NCBI GenBank assembly: GCA_011620785.1
Contig: WOYM01000058.1
Location: 1-64,000 of the forward strand
DNA length: 64,000 nt
Direction: 5' to 3'
DNA from: Methanothrix sp.
GTDB taxonomy: Archaea; Halobacteriota; Methanosarcinia; Methanotrichales; Methanotrichaceae
Both the position numbers and the translations under genes were made by a program. Every line of letters begins with the position of its first letter. Positions within the stretch are counted from its first letter, which is position 1. The notes beneath the pieces were generated by a model. The model saw only the letters and a list, made by a program, of their open reading frames with translations, did no database searches and had not been told where the DNA came from. This document shows, in pieces, positions 53,669-61,565 of this stretch.

Positions 53669-54763
53669 ATGGGAAAAGTATTCGTGAGCCCTCTGAACTG
53701 GGGTTTGGGCCACTCCACCAGGGATATTCCCATCATTGAGGAGCTACTCCGAAGGGGCCACGAGGTCACCATTGGCACCAGCGGCAATGCCCTGGCCCTT
53801 CTGAAGAGGGAATTCCCGGAATGCGATTTCATAACATTCAAGGACTATCCTGCCCCCTACAGCTCCACCCGGTTCTTCCTGCCCAAGTTCGCTGCCAGCA
53901 TTCCCATCCTCCTCCGCGCTCTGGCCAGGGAGAGAAAGAAGCTGGACGAGATCCTCACCAGGAATAAGTTTGATCTGATAATAAGCGACAACCGCATGGG
54001 GGTCTACAGCCACGACATTCCCAGCTACTTCATCTCCCATCAGCTCCGCTTCAGCCTGCCCCAGTACCTCTACCCTTTTGAGATGCTCACCATTCCCGTG
54101 AACAGCTTCGTTCATGTCAAGTTCGACGGAGTCATTGTGCCGGATATCTATCCCTGGGCGGGCCAGCCGAACCTGAGCGGCAAGCTCAGCCGATCCCGCT
54201 TGGATGCCACCAACAAAAGAGCCTATTTCGCCGGAATCTTCACCAGCACCAGGAAGATGAATCTGGATGAAGACCTGGATTATCTGATCATCATCTCAGG
54301 ACCCGAGCCCCAGAGGACGAAGCTGGAGGAGATCATCTTAAAGCAGGTGCAAAAGCTCCCCGGGGAGAAGGTGGTGCTCCTGGGAAGCCCTCAGAAGGAG
54401 AGGCACGAGAAGCTGGATGATCACACCACAGTTCACTCTTACCTATCCACGGAGGATAAAGTGGAGCTGATGAACCGGGCCCGCTTTCTGATCACCAGGT
54501 CCGGCTATACCACCATGATGGAGATGGTGGAGCTGGACAAAAAGCATGGGCTGTTCATCCCCACCCCCGGCCAGACGGAGCAGGAGTATCTCTCCCGCTA
54601 CTATGCCCGGCAAGGCTGGTTCCTCTCCCGCAGCCAGTACAAGCTCCGCCTTCCCCAGGACGTGCAGGAGGCGATGAACGACCAGGGCTTCCCGGAGATG
54701 ACTAAGACGGCGGAGAACGTCAAGAGGCTCTATGAGGAACTCTTCGTGCAGCATCTGAGCTGA
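53669..54763 (+). CDS. Glycosyltransferase, MJ1255-like (GT-B fold)
   Basis: Start at ATG 53669 (MGKVFVSPLNWGLGH), 364 residues. The opening strand-loop with GLGHSTRDIPII and the C-terminal RSGYTTMMEMVEL donor-binding motif are the GT28/MurG-like arrangement seen in archaeal proteins annotated as MJ1255-type. Likely sugar nucleotide transferase for surface glycans or glycolipid. Acceptor unknown. Stands alone; its upstream region is AT-rich. Confidence 0.85.
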   Translation: MGKVFVSPLNWGLGHSTRDIPIIEELLRRGHEVTIGTSGNALALLKREFPECDFITFKDYPAPYSSTRFFLPKFAASIPILLRALARERKKLDEILTRNKFDLIISDNRMGVYSHDIPSYFISHQLRFSLPQYLYPFEMLTIPVNSFVHVKFDGVIVPDIYPWAGQPNLSGKLSRSRLDATNKRAYFAGIFTSTRKMNLDEDLDYLIIISGPEPQRTKLEEIILKQVQKLPGEKVVLLGSPQKERHEKLDDHTTVHSYLSTEDKVELMNRARFLITRSGYTTMMEMVELDKKHGLFIPTPGQTEQEYLSRYYARQGWFLSRSQYKLRLPQDVQEAMNDQGFPEMTKTAENVKRLYEELFVQHLS

Positions 54764-54797
54764 AATGTGATCTGTCTATTCCGCAGCAGACAGAGTG

Positions 54798-55409
54798 CTA
54801 CCAATAATTGCGAAGCATCTCATGCACCCGACACCAACTCTCCATTATCTCTGGACCGAAGAGCTCTTTCGGCAAAAGATCGATCATCTGCCCAAGGTAC
54901 CTGACTTTCCTCTCCATCAACTCCCGGGCACAGAGAGAATCAATATCCTCCATCATATCCGCTGCCAGTAGGCGGGAGGAGCGAATGCAATGCTCAAGCC
55001 TCAGCCGGACATCATCCGGATGGCAGTTCAGGCCTCCTGTATCCTGATAAATCACCCTTCCCAGCTCACTGAAGGCCTCGATGAACAGGCTGAAAGACGA
55101 CTGATCAGAATCGCAGCGCCCGTGAGTGGCAGCATAGCCGCAACCCTGGCAGCTTCGGCTCTGGCCATACTGGACGCAAAAAGGGCAGGTCCCGGGCCGG
55201 GTGGGCAAGTGGCCGAGTATTATAAGAGAGAAGGCGCGGGCGAACTTATGCTGCTTTTCGGGCGGGACCTTTTCCAGGCGGCGGGATAAGAGTTCCAGCC
55301 AGTAAATCAGCTCCTGGCAGCCGGTGACGATCCCCTTCCTGGCCATATCAAGGGAGGCAGCATCGATCGATGCCGCCGCCGCCTCCAGTTCCTTTGCTCT
55401 ATCGCTCAT
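54798..55409 (-). CDS. Hypothetical protein with central zinc ribbon
   Basis: Start at 55409 (MSDRAKELEAAAA), 203 residues; the ORF extends 13 codons further. Mostly helical; in the middle CPFCVQYGQSRSCQGCGYAA and a following Cys form a putative four-Cys zinc site. A cluster of Leu-Arg helices follows. Family not recognised; it may be a helical adaptor. Converges with the glycosyltransferase gene and follows the HDAC-like gene by 59 bases on the same strand. Confidence 0.65.
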   Translation of the reverse strand: MSDRAKELEAAAASIDAASLDMARKGIVTGCQELIYWLELLSRRLEKVPPEKQHKFARAFSLIILGHLPTRPGTCPFCVQYGQSRSCQGCGYAATHGRCDSDQSSFSLFIEAFSELGRVIYQDTGGLNCHPDDVRLRLEHCIRSSRLLAADMMEDIDSLCARELMERKVRYLGQMIDLLPKELFGPEIMESWCRVHEMLRNYW

Positions 55410-55467
55410 ATAGCTCGCAGAAGACCAGTATAGGCCGGTATGGCCCAACTTTCAATATGCCTGGCCC

Positions 55468-56832
55468 TCAGTACCCCTTCTGGGTATGGGTCATATTGTT
55501 GCAGAACTTGAACTTGTCCCGGTCCTTGTCCTGTAGATAGACATACCCTATCCTGCGATCCTCCAGATGCTCCTCATACTCCTCTTTTGCATCCTCCCGG
55601 CAGGACGAGCAGGCACCGCGAGGGATGGAGACGCAGAAGGCATTGTTCAAGGTGCCATATCCCCTCTGGGCTGAGCTGGTGATGGTCATGTATCCCGGGC
55701 AGTCCGGACAGAGCCTGACCGACTCCTCCTGGCTCTCATTGATCATGTCCGTATCGTAAAAGACCCTCTTCTTCCGGCGGTAGAAGTCGCCCAGACTCTC
55801 CAGGGCCATCTGGACCATCTCCTCCCTCTTCGCCCAGGCCTCATTCACCTGCTCCACCGTTTTCTTGATCTCCCGCCACATGGCATCGGTCTGCACAAAG
55901 GCTCCAGGAACATAATCCGGCTCGCGTACATGGGAGTAGTCAAGGCCGGCCATGGCCAGGATGATGCCGGTGTTCACATAGGGAAGAGCGCTTTCCACCG
56001 CATAGCCTCCCTCCAGGACGCAGATATCTGGAGCAAGCTTCTCATTGAGCCGGGCATAGCCATTGGCAGAGAACCGCATATTAGCTAGAGGATCAGTGTA
56101 GTGGTTGTCCTGGCCGGCGGAGTTCAGGACCAGATCCGGCTTGAACTCCTCCAGGATGGGCAGGATGAGATTGTCCAGAACATAATGGATGCCCTCGTCT
56201 GTGGTGCCCGGAGGCAGGGGAACGTTCAGGGTGCGCGCCAGTGCCTGCGGCCCGCCGATCTCATTGACGAAACCGGACCCAGGATAGAGGGTATGCCCGT
56301 CCTGGTGGAAGGATATGCACAGGACACTGGGATCATGCCAGAAGATCTCCTGAGTGCCGTCGCCGTGATGCACATCCGTATCGATCACCGCGAGCCTCTT
56401 ATGGCCATATCTGGTCCTCAGGTACTCGACAAGTATAGCCATATTGTTGATATTGCAAAATCCCCGGTTGCCGTGCACCACCCGCATGCTGTGGTGGCCT
56501 GGCGGGCGCACCAGGGCAAAGCCGTTTCTGATCTCCCCTTTCTCCAGGGCATCGGCCAGGGTGAGGGTGCTTCCGGCGGCAATGAGATGGGCCTCGGTCA
56601 CCTGGCTCTCCACATCTGGAACGCAGAAATGGGTGCGAGCGATGTCCTTGTTCTCTGCCAATCGAGGCTTGTACTCCTCGATCTGGGGGAGGTCCATCAG
56701 CCCCTCCTCGAAGATCTGGTCCCGGGTATAAAGCAGCCTCTCCTCTCTCTCTGGGTGGGTGGGCGAGATGGCCCAGTCGAAGGCGGGGAAGAATATCAGG
56801 CCGGTCTTTCCCGCTCTTGCAGTAGAAGCCAT
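55468..56832 (-). CDS. Histone deacetylase/acetylpolyamine amidohydrolase family protein
   Basis: 454 residues. The zinc site is intact: RPPGHHSM (His pair), DTDVHHGDGT with Asp and His ligands, and the later Asp in AGQDNHYTDP. A C-terminal extension with CPDCPGY and CSSCREDA makes a likely zinc ribbon, uncommon in bacterial AcuC-like proteins. It could remove acetyl groups from proteins or small amines; MC1-family chromatin protein is encoded 3 kb away. Its ATG directly follows the hydantoinase-like stop codon. Confidence 0.85.
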   Translation of the reverse strand: MASTARAGKTGLIFFPAFDWAISPTHPEREERLLYTRDQIFEEGLMDLPQIEEYKPRLAENKDIARTHFCVPDVESQVTEAHLIAAGSTLTLADALEKGEIRNGFALVRPPGHHSMRVVHGNRGFCNINNMAILVEYLRTRYGHKRLAVIDTDVHHGDGTQEIFWHDPSVLCISFHQDGHTLYPGSGFVNEIGGPQALARTLNVPLPPGTTDEGIHYVLDNLILPILEEFKPDLVLNSAGQDNHYTDPLANMRFSANGYARLNEKLAPDICVLEGGYAVESALPYVNTGIILAMAGLDYSHVREPDYVPGAFVQTDAMWREIKKTVEQVNEAWAKREEMVQMALESLGDFYRRKKRVFYDTDMINESQEESVRLCPDCPGYMTITSSAQRGYGTLNNAFCVSIPRGACSSCREDAKEEYEEHLEDRRIGYVYLQDKDRDKFKFCNNMTHTQKGY

Positions 56833-58509
56833 TTACGTGCACCTCCATGAGGATAGCAGGCCAGCAGGAATCTCCATCCGTACGTCCAGGAGCTTTCCTA
56901 CCGTCGACCATCCCCGAATCATATTGAAGACCTCGCTGGAAGTGACCAGAGCTTCAGCGGCATACTCCTCGATCCCCAGGCGACCTGCTCTCTCCACGAG
57001 AAGCCTCTTTGCCAGCTGCTCGGCCTGAGCCAGAGACATCTGCTTCTCATTCACTTTGCCCATGATCCCATCCTCTGCAGTCACATACTCACCCCTCTCG
57101 GTATCGATATGAAGGTTAAGGGTGATGGTAGGCCGGGCAACGGCAGCACCAATGGCATTGGCAACCGCAGCATGCTCAGGCACAATCGAGGCCACCTTCA
57201 GCCGGGAGGCGATAAGAGGCACCAAAGCGGGGGCAGCTCCCCCCACCCCAACCACATTCTGCGCCTCGAGCTTCTCCTTTTTCATGATCTCCCAGATGCG
57301 ATAAGCAGGCTCCTGCTCCCACTCCCGGAACATCTCATTGACCTGTGAGGCGATCTTCTCCACCACAGAATCTAACACCATCTCTGCTGCCTTTTCTATA
57401 GTGCAGTTCATCCTGCTTGCCAGCCCTGCCATCGCCTCCCTTGCTCGCCCCAGGTCGCCGACGCTCGACCGGCCCAAGAAGCGCAGAGCATCGGTGGGAG
57501 TGGGGCCCGTGCCCCCCAAACAGAAGGGCGAGCCGTTTCTCTGCGGGCCCACTGTCAGGCAATCGCCGGTGATATTCACTGCACTGTCCCCGCCAATGGC
57601 AACGGACCTTACGGCAAAAGCGCGCACATGAGTCAGCATAGAATCCACTCGCGCCCCTTTAGAGGAGAGCAGCGGACTGCCGGAGAGGATGAGAGCCAGG
57701 TCTGTCGTCGTGCCGCCGACGTCCACCACTACGGAGGTCTGGCCAGGAGGAGTCAGGGCCATGACCCCCATGATGCTGGCCGCAGGCCCGGAGAAGATGG
57801 TCTCCACCGGCATTTCCAGCGATCCCTCCAAAGGCAGGGTTCCGCCGTCTGCCTTCAGGATATAAACGGGAGCGGTGATCCGCCTCTCCTCCAGAGCCCT
57901 GGATATGGCAAGAGCGAACCTCGCATAGCTCTCTTTGGTGGCCAGGGTGAGCTTTGTGGTGGCAGCCCTCCGGGGGAAGTTGAGGCGACCAGATACCCGA
58001 TGGCCCAGCTCGATCTTGGATCCGGGCAGGATTTGGGACATGATCTGGGATACCTTATCCTCGTGAGCCGGATTTCTCTGGCTGAACTTTCCCACCACTG
58101 CCACCCTCGAGACTCCACTCTCCTTTATCCTGGCGGCGGCCTCTTTTATCTGGGATTCATTCAACCGGTCGATCTCCTTGCCCCGGAAGTCTATGGCTCC
58201 ATCGAGAATGATGGACTGGCCCAGGTTGTAGTCCCGAGGATTGGTACCCGGGCCCGGGATCAAGACCAGGGTCACGGGGTCCGTCTTCTTCTCGGCAATC
58301 ATATTTGTGATCAGAGTGGTGCTTAAAACCACCCTTTCGATCTTGCTGACGTCCACTCCTCTGACCAGATCATCCAGAGCCCCCAGCAAGCATCCCAGCA
58401 GATCATTGTGATCCGTAGGCACATAGGCCGTCTTCTCCACCCGGCTGCCATCCACTAAAACAGCATCAGTGGTGGTTCCGCCGACATCTATTCCAATAAG
58501 CATTTTCAT
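56833..58509 (-). CDS. Hydantoinase/oxoprolinase HyuA-like ATPase
   Basis: 558 residues. The ASKHA-type nucleotide-binding motifs are GIDVGGTTTDAVL at the N-terminus and VVDVGGTTTDLALI (about residue 265). Sizes and motifs fit the HyuA subunit. A partner HyuB is absent. In methanogens such proteins are often annotated as hydantoinase, but the substrate is not known; an ATP-dependent ring opening or acyl activation is plausible. Stop and HDAC start are adjacent, so the two are coupled. Confidence 0.85.
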   Translation of the reverse strand: MKMLIGIDVGGTTTDAVLVDGSRVEKTAYVPTDHNDLLGCLLGALDDLVRGVDVSKIERVVLSTTLITNMIAEKKTDPVTLVLIPGPGTNPRDYNLGQSIILDGAIDFRGKEIDRLNESQIKEAAARIKESGVSRVAVVGKFSQRNPAHEDKVSQIMSQILPGSKIELGHRVSGRLNFPRRAATTKLTLATKESYARFALAISRALEERRITAPVYILKADGGTLPLEGSLEMPVETIFSGPAASIMGVMALTPPGQTSVVVDVGGTTTDLALILSGSPLLSSKGARVDSMLTHVRAFAVRSVAIGGDSAVNITGDCLTVGPQRNGSPFCLGGTGPTPTDALRFLGRSSVGDLGRAREAMAGLASRMNCTIEKAAEMVLDSVVEKIASQVNEMFREWEQEPAYRIWEIMKKEKLEAQNVVGVGGAAPALVPLIASRLKVASIVPEHAAVANAIGAAVARPTITLNLHIDTERGEYVTAEDGIMGKVNEKQMSLAQAEQLAKRLLVERAGRLGIEEYAAEALVTSSEVFNMIRGWSTVGKLLDVRMEIPAGLLSSWRCT

Positions 58510-58647
58510 TCGCCTTTCGATAGGCGCTCTGGATCAGGATATATATCGGCTTTGTGGTCTTTTGGAAGATATAACTGGCAAGTCCCGTGGAGAGCATGTG
58601 GCCATTTTGCCGGGAGCGAGGGATAGGCGAAAAGGCCTCAGTCCCCT

Positions 58648-58881
58648 CTAATCCAGCGCACGAATGAGCGGCTTTATCTCATAGACATCCAGCTGCCTTT
58701 GAATGGTAAACAGCTGATTGCCCATCTGATGGCTCTTGAGAAGGGAGTTCCCCACATCCTTTGGCAGATAAAACTCCTCTTCCCCGAGCTTCACCCGGAA
58801 GAACTTCCTGCTCTTGCCCAGCTCCATGCCGCTATATCTGCCTGTGACCTTCTCGCCGACCTTAAGAATTCGAGGCTCCAT
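58648..58881 (-). CDS. Hypothetical small beta-rich protein
   Basis: 77 residues: a small basic beta barrel pattern (LKVGEKVTGRYSGMELGKSRKFFRVKLG style alternation, then EFYLPKDVG) and a C-terminal helix. It precedes the hydantoinase gene by 138 bases on the same strand. Could be an RNA- or DNA-binding OB-like protein. No family assigned. Confidence 0.6.
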   Translation of the reverse strand: MEPRILKVGEKVTGRYSGMELGKSRKFFRVKLGEEEFYLPKDVGNSLLKSHQMGNQLFTIQRQLDVYEIKPLIRALD

Positions 58882-59004
58882 AGAGTTTCACCTCATTGAT
58901 TATTATGTTTGTATCTTGCTACTACTTCTATCTTCCGATCGGAGGCTGAAGACAAAGCAATTATCATGCTCATCCTCTATACCGTATACCTGGTACCCAT
59001 CTTC

Positions 59005-59290
59005 AAAGGATGCGCTAGTGGCCATTTACTACGCCATCGGCGGGCTGCCGGCGATAATCCGGGTGGGATTCATCCAGGGCATATTGATGCTGATAGGGGC
59101 CGTCTTCCTCTACGGCGACCTGATCTCCGCTGGCGGCAGCCTGGATATCTGGGAGAGAATTCCCCTTGATGTGCTCAGCATGGGTATCATCGCCTGCTGC
59201 GTCCTGGTGCCACTTTTCTTGGGCATCTTCTGGCAGAGAGGCAATGAGACGGCTGATCTGCGGTACAGCAGCATATCTCATCGGCAGCCT
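59005..59290 (+). pseudogene. Remnant of a sodium/solute symporter
   Basis: The plus strand reads KDALVAIYYAIGGLPAIIRV, then GFIQGILMLIGAVFLYGDL, as in the middle of SSS-family symporters (the GGLxAVxWTDxxQ region), followed by a short join to CCVLVPLFLGIFWQR, which in intact symporters lies much later. There is no start, no N-terminal helices and no sodium-site motif. An internally deleted scrap. The rest of 58882-59549 holds nothing else I can support. Confidence 0.6.
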
Positions 59291-59549
59291 GGCGACGAGA
59301 CGGCCGGAAGGGGTGAAGGCTACAGGTTAGATATAAAACGGCTAATAGGAGGAGGAACAGCCCCGTTCTTCCGCCTATTTTGCCAAATTTTTTACTGAAT
59401 ATCATTGAATTATGGACCGATTGGAGGATCAATTGGCAGTGATCCGACCGCTGCTCGCCACCTCTTTGAGGAGCCAGAGAAGGATACTTTTGGATTAAAT
59501 TAATATACCGAATCGGAGAGGCATATCATAACCATCAGGAGGGAATAAT

Positions 59550-59816
59550 TTGGCTGAAATGAGAAACTTTGCCCTGAGGGACGCCCAGGGAAATGAGATT
59601 GGAGTTTTCACGGGAAAATCGCCCAGGCAAGCGGCACTGAAAGCCGCTAACCGCGGCTACACAGAGATAAAGCTGCGTGAGCGTGGCACCAAGAAGGTGC
59701 ACATCTTCTCAGGAGAGAGGGTGCAGGTAGACAAGCCAGCAGGAGCACCTGCCTGGATGCCGGACAAAATATGGAAGCCAAAGGTGAAGAAGGTGGGCAT
59801 CGAGAAGCTGGATTAG
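59550..59816 (+). CDS. Chromosomal protein MC1
   Basis: 88 residues from TTG 59550, with AGGAGGG six bases before it; ATG 59559 is an alternative. RNFALRDAQGNEIGVFTGKSPRQAALKAANRG style N-terminus, KLRERGTKKVHIF and APAWMPDKIWKP are diagnostic. MC1 binds and sharply bends DNA and is the main nucleoid protein of Methanosarcinales and some others. It is slightly shorter than the Methanosarcina form, lacking part of the loop before the RERGTKK motif. Confidence 0.95.
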   Translation: MAEMRNFALRDAQGNEIGVFTGKSPRQAALKAANRGYTEIKLRERGTKKVHIFSGERVQVDKPAGAPAWMPDKIWKPKVKKVGIEKLD

Positions 59817-59948
59817 GTCTAAGCCATATCTAAAGCCTCAGACAAAGAAGCGCAGCCTCTTATCAGGTCTGCGCCGAACCCTTGCCTTCAAAACCAAAAT
59901 GGCATATTGAGCTTACGCTGCTATATTTCCTCTCCATTCTGGCATAGC

Positions 59949-61253
59949 CTAGGGCACAAGGCGCCTTCGATCTCTGGGAAAGATCACCGCATCACGAATG
60001 TTCTCCAGATTGAGCATGGTCATCACCAGGCGGGACAGCCCCAGACCCCAACCGGCATGAGGGGGCATTCCATAGCGAAATGCCCGAAGATAGAATTCAA
60101 AGCCATCTGGATCCAGCCCCTTCTCCTTTATCCTCTCCACCAGCAGGCTGTAGTCGTGCACCCTCTGCGCCCCGCTGGCCAGCTCCATCCTCGGGTGCAT
60201 GAGATCGAATCCCCGGCAGATCTCAGGTTTGTCCTCATAAGGCAGGGTATAATAGGGCTTGATTGATGATGGCCAGTCGATCAGGAAGTAATGCTCTCCA
60301 ATGCTCTCTCCTAAGAATCTCTCCGTCTCTGTATCCAGGTCGTCGCCCCATTGCATCCTGGCCCCAGCCTTCTCTTCCGCCAGCTCCAGAGCACGGGTGT
60401 AGGTGATCCTCTTGAAGGGAAGGCGGGGCACCTCCAGCTCCATATTCAAAACCCCCAGCTGGCGGCGGCAGTTATCAGCCACATAGCTATATGCCCCAGC
60501 CACCGCCTCCTCCAGGATCTCCATTACATCCTTGTCGTCGGCAAAGCTGACCTCCAGGTCTATGGAGATGGCCTCATTCAGATGGCGCCTGGTATCATGC
60601 TCCTCCGCCCGGAATATGGGACCGATCTCATAAACCCGGTCCATGCCCGCTCCCATCAGCATCTGTTTGTAGAGCTGCGGGCTCTGGTTCAAGAAGGCCT
60701 CCTTCTCAAAGTAGCTGATGGGAAAGAGATCGGTCCCTCCCTCTGTGGCTGCGGCCACGATCTTGGGGGTGAAGACCTCAACTATCCCCTTCTTATGGAA
60801 ATAGTCCCTGAGGCTGCAAAGGACTGCGCTCTCGATCTCGAATGCGGCCAGGACGCTGGGCCGGCGGATGTCCATGAACCTGGAGTCAAGGCGGGTGTCA
60901 AGCTCGCACTCCACCTTCTCCGTGGGATCCAAAGGAAGAGGCACCTGGGCGGCGCTCAAAACCTGAATCTCCGTGGGAAGGATCTCATATCCTCGCGGAG
61001 CCTTGGCCTCCGCCTTAACATTCCCCCGGACCATAACCACACTCTCCCGGCTGATGGAGCGCGCCATCTTGAAAACATCCTTTCCCAGGAGCTTCTTGAC
61101 CAGAGTTATCTGAGCCATTCCCTCTCTGTCCCTGAGCACCAGGAAAGCTATGCCCCCCAGGTCCCTGATCTCATGGGCGAAGCCCGCCAGCATGACCTCT
61201 TTTCCGTCCATATCCGCAGATATTTGGCCTGAATAATGAGTTCTGAGGATCAA
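59949..61253 (-). CDS. aspS: Aspartyl-tRNA synthetase (archaeal type)
   Basis: 434 residues. An N-terminal OB anticodon domain (about 1-100) precedes the class II core: motif 2 [20 protein letters not shown] and motif 3 [14 protein letters not shown]. Archaeal-length enzyme without the bacterial insertion. From sequence alone I cannot decide whether it also charges tRNA-Asn; that depends on whether asparaginyl-tRNA synthetase exists in the genome. Divergent from the small membrane gene 61359. Confidence 0.96.
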   Translation of the reverse strand: MILRTHYSGQISADMDGKEVMLAGFAHEIRDLGGIAFLVLRDREGMAQITLVKKLLGKDVFKMARSISRESVVMVRGNVKAEAKAPRGYEILPTEIQVLSAAQVPLPLDPTEKVECELDTRLDSRFMDIRRPSVLAAFEIESAVLCSLRDYFHKKGIVEVFTPKIVAAATEGGTDLFPISYFEKEAFLNQSPQLYKQMLMGAGMDRVYEIGPIFRAEEHDTRRHLNEAISIDLEVSFADDKDVMEILEEAVAGAYSYVADNCRRQLGVLNMELEVPRLPFKRITYTRALELAEEKAGARMQWGDDLDTETERFLGESIGEHYFLIDWPSSIKPYYTLPYEDKPEICRGFDLMHPRMELASGAQRVHDYSLLVERIKEKGLDPDGFEFYLRAFRYGMPPHAGWGLGLSRLVMTMLNLENIRDAVIFPRDRRRLVP

Positions 61254-61358
61254 TTCATCTCACGGCTGCGAGAAGGAATTCCTGATATAAAAGCAGTCTG
61301 ATCTACATGCAGTAGATATATCTGCTAAGGGGATGATAACCTATCCGGGTTTATAGCC

Positions 61359-61565
61359 ATGGCCTCACTCCACGAACTCCTGAGCCAGAAGGATTTCTGG
61401 ATTTTGCTCTTCTTCTTAGGATGGGTGCTGCTCAACTGGCCTATGCTATCCTTAGCCGAAGGCATAATTCTGCTGGGCATGCCTGCGATACTCATCTACA
61501 TATCTGCAGTCTGGATGATACTCATTCTCCTGATGTACCTCTTTGACCGGGGGAATTCTAGTTGA
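61359..61565 (+). CDS. Small two-helix membrane protein coupled to the symporter-DUF835 gene
   Basis: 68 residues with two hydrophobic helices (about 14-34 and 38-62) and charged ends. The stop TGA overlaps the TTG start of the next gene (TTGA), so the two are translated together. Size and position fit the small subunits that accompany some SSS symporters. Its exact family is unknown. Confidence 0.75.
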   Translation: MASLHELLSQKDFWILLFFLGWVLLNWPMLSLAEGIILLGMPAILIYISAVWMILILLMYLFDRGNSS

